From NCBI GenBank assembly GCA_017648235.1, contig JAGCIZ010000034.1, positions 1-7,873 of the forward strand: a stretch of DNA of 7,873 bases. The letters are read 5' to 3'. The first letter of the stretch is position 1, and each line of letters begins with the position of its first letter. Source of the stretch: Paludibacteraceae bacterium. GTDB lineage: Bacteria > Bacteroidota > Bacteroidia > Bacteroidales > Paludibacteraceae. A program made the translations under genes and the position numbers. Shown one piece after another: positions 1-5,918 of the stretch. Below the pieces are notes generated by a model, which did not search any database, was not told the origin of the DNA, and was given only the letters and a program-made list of their open reading frames with translations.

Positions 1-36
1 ACATCGTTAGAGGGTTAGGCTCAACGTACCAAACTG

Positions 37-66
37 TTGTGACTTGCTTTTAAATTTGTATCTTTG
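37..66 (+). promoter_or_regulatory. Promoter embedded in CRISPR repeat (first complete copy)
   Basis: Inside the repeat, TTG at 37-39 is followed after exactly 19 bases by TATCTTTG at 59-66. This fits the Bacteroidota primary-sigma consensus TTG-N19-21-TAnnTTTG. A start about 5-8 bases past the second box (near 71-74) would give an RNA with the last ~10 bases of the repeat, the 30-base spacer at 83-112 and then the next repeat, whose first 24 bases pair with tracrRNA. A second -7-like box, TAAATTTG, directly abuts it at 51-58, but its -33 position would fall in the spacer. The match is seen in the sequence; promoter activity is inferred. Confidence 0.65.
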
Positions 67-113
67 AACTATCAAACACATCGCAACTGCTTTAGGAATT
101 ATGTTTGGAATTG

Positions 114-143
114 TTGTGACTTGCTTTTAAATTTGTATCTTTG
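114..143 (+). promoter_or_regulatory. Promoter embedded in the last CRISPR repeat
   Basis: This is the same element as in the preceding repeat: TTG at 114-116, 19 bases, TATCTTTG at 136-143. Because no spacer-repeat unit follows, a start near 148-151 would yield a transcript of 160-275 up to the hairpin terminator rather than a crRNA. Confidence 0.6.
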
Positions 144-159
144 AACTATCAAACACATC

Positions 160-281
160 ACGATTCTTGTAAACTATTATAGAACAGTAATTTGTGAGGT
201 GTTTTAGGAAATAAAAATCAAAGTGTTTGATAAACGGATTTGCTTTTTTACAGAGTAAATCCGTTTTCTATTTTTGGACTT
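160..281. other. AT-rich array-flanking region between last repeat and cas2 (leader or trailer)
   Basis: These 122 bases separate the last repeat from the cas2 stop codon. No credible coding sequence is seen. The region holds a 9-base inverted copy of the repeat's 3' end (GTGTTTGAT at 223-231, complementary to ATCAAACAC at 148-156), directly followed by a hairpin terminator. If new spacers enter at this end it would be the leader; with + strand transcription it is the downstream end. The sequence alone does not decide which. Confidence 0.5.
232..275 (+). terminator. Hairpin terminator between array and cas2
   Basis: A perfect 10-base inverted repeat (AAACGGATTT at 232-241, AAATCCGTTT at 257-266) encloses a 15-base loop and is followed by a T-rich stretch to 275. 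It is placed to stop + strand transcription from the array before it runs antisense into cas2. The same stem could also slow the convergent cas operon transcript just after the cas2 stop, although the T-run on that side is weaker. Confidence 0.65.
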
Positions 282-617
282 CTAAAATAGTTCTAATTGT
301 TGAGGCTCCAATTCCTTCTCGACATGCTGGCATCCTCTGAAGAGTTCCATTTGACCAAATTGCTTGTCTGTGATAGTAAGAATTCCGACGTTTCCATCGC
401 TTGGAAGCCATTTTTTTACCCGTTTGATGTGTACGTTGGCATTTTCTCTGCTCGGGCAATGGCGCAAATAAATAGAGAACTGAAACATAGTGAATCCGTC
501 GCGCAAAAGTTTCTTCCTAAATTCAGCATATTTTTTGCGTTCGTTTTTAGTTTCTGTTGGCAGATCGAAAAAAACAAAAATCCACATTATTTGATATTCG
601 CTAAAGCGTTCAATCAT
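282..617 (-). CDS. cas2: CRISPR-associated endonuclease Cas2
   Basis: Cas2 forms the central dimer of the Cas1-Cas2 complex that inserts new spacers into the array. The 111-residue product has the ferredoxin-like start typical of the family, a hydrophobic first strand followed by Asp18 in the motif VFFDLPT, and later the segment GFTMFQFSIYLRHCPSRENA, which is characteristic of type II-C Cas2 proteins. It ends with a QQLELF tail like that of Bacteroides relatives, as far as I recall. The first ATG (617) is kept because related proteins also carry about ten residues before the MW(I/V) strand; Met11 is the alternative. The gene overlaps the end of cas1 by 8 bases, implying translational coupling, and is the last gene of the cas operon. 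In Cas2, Asp18 nuclease activity is generally not needed for integration. Confidence 0.96.
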   Translation of the reverse strand: MIERFSEYQIMWIFVFFDLPTETKNERKKYAEFRKKLLRDGFTMFQFSIYLRHCPSRENANVHIKRVKKWLPSDGNVGILTITDKQFGQMELFRGCQHVEKELEPQQLELF

Positions 618-1551
618 TTTTCATTGTAGGATATGCGATTTTGCGTAGTTCTCCACTGTAGCATTTGTATAGCGATGCGGTAGTAATACCCACACCTATC
701 ATTAAAGGACTACGTCGACCATTTATTACTACGTCGGTAACAGGAATTGATAGAAGTTCGCTCTTAATTTCGGTGGTAAGAGTAGAACAGTCGATGCCAC
801 TATCTACAATTTCGGCTACTAATTTATCAACATAAGGTCGGTAGGGTTCCATGATGTCGTCGGCAAGACAATAGGCATTGTAGCGATTGTGATGATGAAT
901 ACCTAAAGTTGGTAACAAACCACTACTTACCAATGAACGTGCTACCACTGCACGTAAAATGGCGTAGCCATAGTTTAGTAGATTGTTGGGAGGAATGCCT
1001 TCGCGGTCGCGATTAAAACCATTGATGTGTCCGAATAGATTTTGCCAATAATAGACCGCAGCGCGACCTTCGAGGTTTTCACTGTCGCCACTTTTGACTC
1101 GCTTTATCCAAGCTTCCATATTTCCACAAACAAGTCCACGTTGAAGAAGCAGTACAGCAGATTGATTAGCAATTTTTGCCTGAATGGTTTGTTGCCACAA
1201 TTGTTTTTTCAAAGGAAGAGATGCTTCTATTTGGTGTCTGAAGCGTTCCGATTGTGTAGTGTTGTAGGCAAGTGGCAGCATTAGTCCCGAGGGCATGCGA
1301 TGTTCATTGCATGAAATGACCGCAACATTATTTTCCAGCAATGCGCTTAATGCTCCTTGTGTTATGGTTATCTGTTTATTGTCGAGAATCACAACACCAA
1401 TATCTTCAATTGGTATTTGCTTTATGGCAGTGGCTTTAAAACTCTCAGGTAGATTCTTGTTTTTCTCTACCTCGGGCAAACGGATTTCCAATTGTGCATA
1501 CTTAGTACTCAAGTAAGCGGGATTGCCGAAATATAATGTACGCTTTATCAT
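610..1551 (-). CDS. cas1: CRISPR-associated integrase Cas1, type II
   Basis: Cas1 is the metal-dependent integrase that, with Cas2, inserts protospacer DNA at the first repeat. The 313-residue protein begins MIKRTLYFGNPAYLS, typical of type II Cas1. The predicted catalytic triad is complete: Glu161 in NLEGRAAVYYW, His220 in GIHHHNRYNAY and Glu235 in DDIMEPYRPYVD. The last two are 15 residues apart, as in Streptococcus Cas1. The start codon overlaps the cas9 stop in an ATGA arrangement (1548-1551) and the 3' end overlaps cas2 by 8 bases, so the three genes form one tightly packed operon. By counting a few sequence lines, its base composition looks several points richer in G+C than cas9. Nothing suggests damage, so the adaptation module should be functional. 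Confidence 0.97.
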   Translation of the reverse strand: MIKRTLYFGNPAYLSTKYAQLEIRLPEVEKNKNLPESFKATAIKQIPIEDIGVVILDNKQITITQGALSALLENNVAVISCNEHRMPSGLMLPLAYNTTQSERFRHQIEASLPLKKQLWQQTIQAKIANQSAVLLLQRGLVCGNMEAWIKRVKSGDSENLEGRAAVYYWQNLFGHINGFNRDREGIPPNNLLNYGYAILRAVVARSLVSSGLLPTLGIHHHNRYNAYCLADDIMEPYRPYVDKLVAEIVDSGIDCSTLTTEIKSELLSIPVTDVVINGRRSPLMIGVGITTASLYKCYSGELRKIAYPTMKND

Positions 1552-4500
1552 ATTTCCGTTATTTTGCCAATTATACTTATATGAACTTTATGTGGGTTAT
1601 TCTCAATTAACGATTTTGGACTTAAACGTTTCATTTTGCCCATACTTTTTGCAATGCTTGAGTTGTCATCTACACTTGTTTCCAAATGATGTCTAAAGGA
1701 ATAGTCTCCCTTTGCTATTTTCTGCACTCTATATAAATACTTACTCAATGTTGCATAGTCTTCTTTTTGCATAGCATCATTGTATAGTTCTTCTTCCATT
1801 CCAAGAATGAACATTTCGTTTTGCTGCATTGAGAACTTGAATTTCCAAGAAGCAGATGGAGGTAATTGATTTAAGAACGCTTGTGGCATTTTCATTTTAT
1901 TGGATACATTGTCCCAAACGTCTGCAGTGTTTGTAATAATAGTAGGTATGCCATACTTTTTGCGTTCCACTGCGTGCCAAAATGTAACGACGTGTTCTTG
2001 GAGTTTCCCGTTTTCATCTTCGTATATAGCAACGTGGTGATTGTTGCCCGGTTTTACAAATGCAATGGGTTCATTTTGCTCGTTGTAGCGAACAGGAACA
2101 GTTGAGTTGAGTCCTGTATAACATCTTACACTTCGGATTTCTCTACCTTGATGGTCGTATATTGGTTCAGCAAAAGCTTTTTCAGGTTTGCCATCAAATT
2201 GCTGAAGTCTATTGCGTAAAATATCACGTATTCGTTTATCAACTACAAAGTTTACATCTTTTGGACCGATACTTGCAAGTTTATATTTAATTACGATTTC
2301 TTGTTTTTTTGTTTCACTATTTTGTATGCATCCATATACACTTTCTTCACTCAGAGCTCCTCGAGGAATGATAATTCCACGTTGAACACAAATGCGTTTT
2401 CCTCCTTTTCTGATATATCGTTTACCTATGCTAGCCACACGTTTTCCGCTTTTGAATGATACTGCAATGCCTTCTACTACTTGTTCTACTTCGGCAGTGG
2501 AGAAGTGAGGTTGTATTTTTATGTAACGTTCAAGAAGGGTTAGTCGTTGGCGAGTTTCTTTGTTCTGCTTGTCATCAGAAAAAGAACTAAATGAAACGTC
2601 TTTGAGAGAGTTAAGGTTGTTGATGCGTTGTATGTATCCTTGTTTAGTACAAGCAATAGTCAATGCGTCAACGGCGTGATGACGATGATCCATCCGTTTA
2701 GTCCAACCTGCAATTCGCTCTACTTCTATCTTTTTGCCATTTATCTCACGCTCAACCATTTCTGTTAGACCAGCATTTTTATAACGATTAAAATTGAGAG
2801 TGTGTAGTACTTCGTCCCATCCCCAAAGGTGGCGAATAAAGTCAGTGATGCTACCACTTGTTGAATATACATTGTAGCAAATGGTTTGCAATATTTCTTT
2901 GGCTTTTTTTGCAATGTATTGGCTTTCGCGTAACTGGCGCTCAATGAAGTCGGTTGGTAGTTCAGTTGAAGGTAAAAGTAAATTTTTGCGTTTTGTTTTT
3001 GATATTTTGTTTTTATTAAACAAATCATCTATACGCTCAATGTAAGCATTGAAATCTCCTTCGCTTTTTGTTCTCATATAATCGTATGCCGTACGATTGT
3101 TTTTGTCGTTGTTACATTCTCTACAAGAACAAACTTTATTAGAGAAGCTATCGTCAAAAAGTACAGAGCGTGGAATGATATGTTCAACTTCAACACCTGA
3201 CCCTAGCAGGAACTCTTTTGCACTTACTGTCTTTCCGCAATAGATGCAAATGTGTTCACTCTCTTCCCACATTTTGTATTTTTGAATACGTGAGCGTGTA
3301 GGAGTAAGTCTATATTCTTCTTTTATTCGATTGGCGATTCTTTCATTTTCTTTTTGATTCTTGTTAATGGCTTTAGAAGTTGATTCTCGCTCTTCTTTGT
3401 TTTGTTTTAATTCGCGTGCAAGTTCAACACGAATTTCATCGAATCTGCCATGTTCATCCATTAGAGCATTAACTAGGTTTACTAGTTGATTCAATATTTT
3501 TTCTACAACAGGTTGACGAAGTTCACCTTTTTTTATTGGCAGTAACTTTTCTGCAAGTTGACGAGCTTCGTTTTGCTCTTTAGTTGGAGTGACGTCATTA
3601 TATCCAGCCATTAACTTAGCTTCATGATATTGAATGCCATCTTGTAAGTAAGGTAGTATCTTACGAATAGCTCGAGAAGATTTGTTGCTATAGCCAGCTT
3701 TAACAAAATCTATTCGACATAGGTCATTAATTACTTCCTCTTTTGTGATTTTAAATTTGTTTTTAAGCGTACGATGTAACTCTTCGATATTTGAGATTGA
3801 ATAGAGAGCGTGCCACAATTCGTAAAGAGGTTGTTTTTCAAAAATAGAATCAATAAATTTTCTTTCAAAGATTTCTCCAGTTTCAGGATTAACAACTTCT
3901 AAACTATTAACTATTAAGTTAAATTGTAGAAGGTGTTTGTATTCTTGATGGTTTTTTAAAATTTTGTTGATAGCACAATATGTTGTATTCCCTTGAAGTC
4001 CGTTGCCGTTTACTGCTTTTCCTAATTGCCAATCTTTACTTTTAATGCCAAGAATGTTTTTTAGGTCAGTGGCTTTTAACTTCTCGTTGGTATTCATAAA
4101 GTCAAAAATAGCTTGCTTCTGTTCTTGGGTAATGTGTAAAGTGTCATTTACTTTATTTTGAATATTTAAGTTGTTTATGCTTTCCCAAATCTTACAAACT
4201 TGAAAGAGTGGAGAGGTGCGTGGAGCTACTTTTGGTGCACAATTTATAGTGCTTTCACCTTTTTTAATTTCAAATCGTTCCAATTCACAACGATTAACCA
4301 AATGTTTGCAAGATTTTAGTGGTCGTTGGTGAAAAATAATATAATTACGAATATGTTCAATAATATCATCCGTTAGCGTTTCGGGGTAAAATTGTTTTTG
4401 GCAATTCATTATGGTGTCATATTCCTCCATATATGCTATGCGTGGGAAAATGCGGTCTTTGCATCGATATGCAGGGTTGTTTTTAATACCATTATAAAGA

Positions 4501-5027
4501 AATTGTCCAATGGTAATTTTTTGTTCGTTAATCTCTTTATGTCGTTCCAATATTTGAGTTACATATGCACCTTGTTTTTTATCTCCATAGTCTGATTTTA
4601 TGGTGCGATAACCCCTCTTTTGGTTAATATGACAAAGTACACGACCTAATTCGGTTAATGAAATTTGTTCATTTGTGGCTTTAGCTCTTAATTCCCACAA
4701 TTGAAGTTTTGATAGTTTTAGAGAACTGCCATTATACATTCCTAATTGGGATAGTTTTTCTAATAATAGTGCTTTACGTAGTTGATATCGGTCATATCCT
4801 TTGCGTTGTGTTCTTTTTTGTGTTCTTTCTGAATTTCTTGTTAGAGCTTGTCCGTTTGAAAATTGCTTGCTTTCGTCAGTGGAAAGTGGTATAATACGGC
4901 TTCCTATTGCAATAATTTTATCTTTTGTATAAAGATTTTCTTTAGATAAAATTTCTTTACTATGTTCTTCAATAATAGCCCAACCTATACTAGATGAACC
5001 TAAATCTAATCCCAATATACGTTTCAT
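1548..5027 (-). CDS. cas9: CRISPR-associated endonuclease Cas9, type II-C
   Basis: Cas9 is the crRNA:tracrRNA-guided nuclease that cuts invading double-stranded DNA. The 1159-residue protein has all expected parts in order. RuvC-I is at the N-terminus with Asp8 (GLDLGSSSIGWA). An Arg-rich bridge helix covers about 63-85. The recognition lobe follows to about 510. RuvC-II has Glu535 (IRVELAREL). The HNH domain spans about 590-650 with His616 (VEVEHIIPRS), Asn630 and Asn-rich NNDKNN; it is flanked by a CxxC at 594-597 and a CxxC at 635-638 that probably bind zinc. RuvC-III has His784 and Asp787 (HHAVDAL). A C-terminal wedge/PAM-interacting region runs from about 840 to the end. Both nuclease sites look intact. 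At 1159 residues it lies between the small II-C enzymes (about 980-1080) and the roughly 1400-residue Bacteroides-type ones. It starts at MKRILGLDLG with no clear Shine-Dalgarno site, as is common in this phylum. It is the first gene of the operon; the absence of csn2 and cas4 supports II-C. Confidence 0.98.
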   Translation of the reverse strand: MKRILGLDLGSSSIGWAIIEEHSKEILSKENLYTKDKIIAIGSRIIPLSTDESKQFSNGQALTRNSERTQKRTQRKGYDRYQLRKALLLEKLSQLGMYNGSSLKLSKLQLWELRAKATNEQISLTELGRVLCHINQKRGYRTIKSDYGDKKQGAYVTQILERHKEINEQKITIGQFLYNGIKNNPAYRCKDRIFPRIAYMEEYDTIMNCQKQFYPETLTDDIIEHIRNYIIFHQRPLKSCKHLVNRCELERFEIKKGESTINCAPKVAPRTSPLFQVCKIWESINNLNIQNKVNDTLHITQEQKQAIFDFMNTNEKLKATDLKNILGIKSKDWQLGKAVNGNGLQGNTTYCAINKILKNHQEYKHLLQFNLIVNSLEVVNPETGEIFERKFIDSIFEKQPLYELWHALYSISNIEELHRTLKNKFKITKEEVINDLCRIDFVKAGYSNKSSRAIRKILPYLQDGIQYHEAKLMAGYNDVTPTKEQNEARQLAEKLLPIKKGELRQPVVEKILNQLVNLVNALMDEHGRFDEIRVELARELKQNKEERESTSKAINKNQKENERIANRIKEEYRLTPTRSRIQKYKMWEESEHICIYCGKTVSAKEFLLGSGVEVEHIIPRSVLFDDSFSNKVCSCRECNNDKNNRTAYDYMRTKSEGDFNAYIERIDDLFNKNKISKTKRKNLLLPSTELPTDFIERQLRESQYIAKKAKEILQTICYNVYSTSGSITDFIRHLWGWDEVLHTLNFNRYKNAGLTEMVEREINGKKIEVERIAGWTKRMDHRHHAVDALTIACTKQGYIQRINNLNSLKDVSFSSFSDDKQNKETRQRLTLLERYIKIQPHFSTAEVEQVVEGIAVSFKSGKRVASIGKRYIRKGGKRICVQRGIIIPRGALSEESVYGCIQNSETKKQEIVIKYKLASIGPKDVNFVVDKRIRDILRNRLQQFDGKPEKAFAEPIYDHQGREIRSVRCYTGLNSTVPVRYNEQNEPIAFVKPGNNHHVAIYEDENGKLQEHVVTFWHAVERKKYGIPTIITNTADVWDNVSNKMKMPQAFLNQLPPSASWKFKFSMQQNEMFILGMEEELYNDAMQKEDYATLSKYLYRVQKIAKGDYSFRHHLETSVDDNSSIAKSMGKMKRLSPKSLIENNPHKVHISIIGKITEI

Positions 5028-5057
5028 ATATGTATGTTTAAAATCAAATGAGTATCA

Positions 5058-5065
5058 CAAAATTA
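5058..5065 (-). promoter_or_regulatory. Candidate -7 box of the cas9-cas1-cas2 promoter
   Basis: On the minus strand TAATTTTG (5065 to 5058) fits the Bacteroidota -7 consensus TAnnTTTG and would start transcription near 5051, giving a leader of about 24 bases before the cas9 ATG. No TTG is found 19-21 bases upstream, so the -33 element is poor or absent. A second minus-strand match, TAAATTTG (5121 to 5114), lies within the anti-repeat and also lacks a -33 partner. Confidence 0.4.
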
Positions 5066-5075
5066 CGTATAAAAA

Positions 5076-5108
5076 TTTGGAAAATATAAGAAATATGTAA
5101 TACATTTG
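5076..5108 (+). promoter_or_regulatory. tracrRNA promoter
   Basis: TTTG at 5076-5079, a 21-base gap and TACATTTG at 5101-5108 make a full match to the Bacteroidota promoter consensus on the + strand. The expected start (about 5113-5115) coincides with the first base of the anti-repeat. The element overlaps the region where the divergent cas9 promoter must lie, so the two promoters probably share or compete for the same DNA. Confidence 0.7.
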
Positions 5109-5112
5109 TCAC

Positions 5113-5198
5113 ACAAATTTAAAAGCAAATCACAATAAGGATTATTCCGTTGTGAAAACATTCAAGTGCGGGAAGGCTATGCTGACTCGCCTTTTTTT
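5113..5198 (+). ncRNA. tracrRNA
   Basis: The tracrRNA pairs with crRNA repeats and mounts the guide in Cas9. Positions 5113-5136 are the reverse complement of repeat bases 1-24, with one C-A mismatch (repeat base 8) and one G-U wobble (repeat base 1). The anti-repeat is followed by a short GGA/TCC hairpin (5139-5148) that could be the nexus, a single-stranded linker, and a terminal hairpin AAGGC/GCCTT (5173-5177 with 5189-5193) running into seven Ts, typical of a Rho-independent end. An alternative stem pairs GCGGG (5168-5172) with CTCGC (5186-5190). The predicted RNA is about 86 bases. The gene diverges from cas9 and ends just before the convergent DUF4294 gene. The ends are inferred from the promoter and the terminator. 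Confidence 0.88.
5173..5198 (+). terminator. tracrRNA terminator hairpin
   Basis: A five-base stem AAGGC/GCCTT with an 11-base loop is followed by T-residues from 5192 to 5198. It ends the tracrRNA six bases before the convergent DUF4294 stop codon. On the opposite strand the hairpin has no T-run, so it should not stop transcripts coming from DUF4294. Confidence 0.65.
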
Positions 5199-5203
5199 GT
5201 GGT

Positions 5204-5845
5204 TTACAGTTGCCCAGATTCTACAAGGAGAATAATTCGCTCTACCATTTTATCCTTTTCGCTAGATCGGATATCGAAATCGCTTTTTAGGTCTGCTCCC
5301 AAGAGACGAGCAAATCCTTGCCAAAAGGCAGCTACAAATCCGCCTCTGTAGGACTTTATGAGTGAGTATGAGGTTTGGTCGCACTCTCTATCAATGAGTT
5401 GGATAAGCAGTTTTCCTTGCGAAAGTGTGAATTTTTTCATATCTCCTTCATAGGTTTTGAAAATGTTTTTTTCCAACTGCTTCATGTATTTTTTTCGGTC
5501 TTTTTCTTTAGGGATTTTCATTAGCGTATCGTTAGTTTCGGCTAAAATTTTTCCTACAACTTTGGCATAAGGGAGTACTTTTTTGACGTTGTAAACTGTT
5601 TTCCAATAGAATTTTTCTTGACGTTTATTTTTGAATTTTTCAGGCGGAAAAACATATACAGTGCGCAAAATAATGTGAGGAACCGTGTCGTTGCCTTTTA
5701 CGACCATTCGGCAAAGAACACCTTCCGTTTGTTTGTTTTTTTCTTCGGCAAATGAGTGTAGCGAAAAAAACAAACAAAGTAGTAACAGCGTGTATTTTAC
5801 CAAAGATGACATCGTTGACAAAAATAGTAATTTTTGTGTTTTCAT
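5204..5845 (-). CDS. Secreted DUF4294 family protein
   Basis: This is a 213-residue protein of unknown function that I recognise as DUF4294, a family found mainly in Bacteroidota. The N-terminus has a hydrophobic stretch (LLLLCLFFSLHSFA) typical of a signal peptide, with cleavage likely before EEKNK, so the mature protein should be periplasmic. Family-like segments are VYNVKKVLPYAKVV, the SQGKLLIQLIDRE stretch and the SYRGGFVAAFWQGFARL stretch near the C-terminus. The frame is open to a TTG at 5869; I chose the ATG at 5845, the first ATG, while an ATG at 5812 (MSSLVKYT...) would give an equally good signal peptide. No Shine-Dalgarno site is clear. The gene points at cas9 with the tracrRNA in between on the other strand, and no terminator is visible after its stop. 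No link to CRISPR function is suggested. Confidence 0.85.
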   Translation of the reverse strand: MKTQKLLFLSTMSSLVKYTLLLLCLFFSLHSFAEEKNKQTEGVLCRMVVKGNDTVPHIILRTVYVFPPEKFKNKRQEKFYWKTVYNVKKVLPYAKVVGKILAETNDTLMKIPKEKDRKKYMKQLEKNIFKTYEGDMKKFTLSQGKLLIQLIDRECDQTSYSLIKSYRGGFVAAFWQGFARLLGADLKSDFDIRSSEKDKMVERIILLVESGQL

Positions 5846-5886
5846 TTGAGCTAAAAAGTCATTAAGCAATGAAAGGAAAAAATATT

Positions 5887-5894
5887 TATCTTTG
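5887..5894 (+). promoter_or_regulatory. Candidate -7 box for the LEA-like lipoprotein gene
   Basis: TATCTTTG matches TAnnTTTG exactly and would start transcription near 5900, about 19 bases before the ATG at 5919. There is no TTG at the right distance upstream. It lies in the short divergent gap between this gene and DUF4294. Confidence 0.45.
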
Positions 5895-5918
5895 CCTTAA
5901 CAGTAAAAATAAGTACTT

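Larger units (their letters stand above)
1..159 (+). CRISPR. CRISPR array end, type II-C, 47-base repeats
   Basis: Two identical complete repeats lie at 36-82 and 113-159, and the last five bases of a third (ACATC) form positions 1-5. The array therefore extends past the left edge. Each repeat is 47 bases, starts GTTGTGACTTGC and ends CAAACACATC. The two complete spacers (6-35 and 83-112) are both 30 bases, giving a period of 77. The base before each repeat is T in both cases, so a 48-base repeat cannot be excluded. Direction is set by the tracrRNA anti-repeat at 5113-5136, which pairs with the first 24 bases of the repeat read on the + strand. A crRNA is thus a spacer followed by the 5' half of the next repeat. 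The array converges on the cas operon. The last repeat shows no decay. Spacer targets and PAM cannot be read from this window. Confidence 0.97.

Noticed and set aside
91..98. TTTAGGAA shared by a spacer and the array-flanking region (203-210)
   Set aside because: Eight bases are too few in AT-rich DNA to suggest self-targeting; no longer match of either spacer to the window was noticed.
297..629. Open frame of 110 codons on the + strand opposite cas2
   Set aside because: It lies almost entirely antisense to cas2, whose protein is recognisable; its own translation resembles nothing.
2765..3028. Open frame of 87 codons on the minus strand within cas9
   Set aside because: It is in another frame of the cas9 HNH/RuvC-III region, which is intact; there is no start signal or recognisable product.
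282..5027. Possible type II-A or II-B assignment
   Set aside because: No csn2 or cas4 gene adjoins the operon, and Cas9 and Cas1 patterns fit II-C.
5166..5351. Open frame of 61 codons on the + strand over tracrRNA and the DUF4294 end
   Set aside because: It starts inside the tracrRNA and runs antisense to a recognised gene; the RNA structure explains the conserved part.
5819..5826. Minus-strand TATTTTTG as a DUF4294 promoter
   Set aside because: It lies inside the preferred coding frame, has no -33 partner, and would give an almost leaderless transcript for the ATG at 5812; kept only as a curiosity.
5846..5869. TTG at 5869 as the DUF4294 start
   Set aside because: It needs a rare start codon and adds residues before the signal peptide; ATG at 5845 or 5812 fits better.
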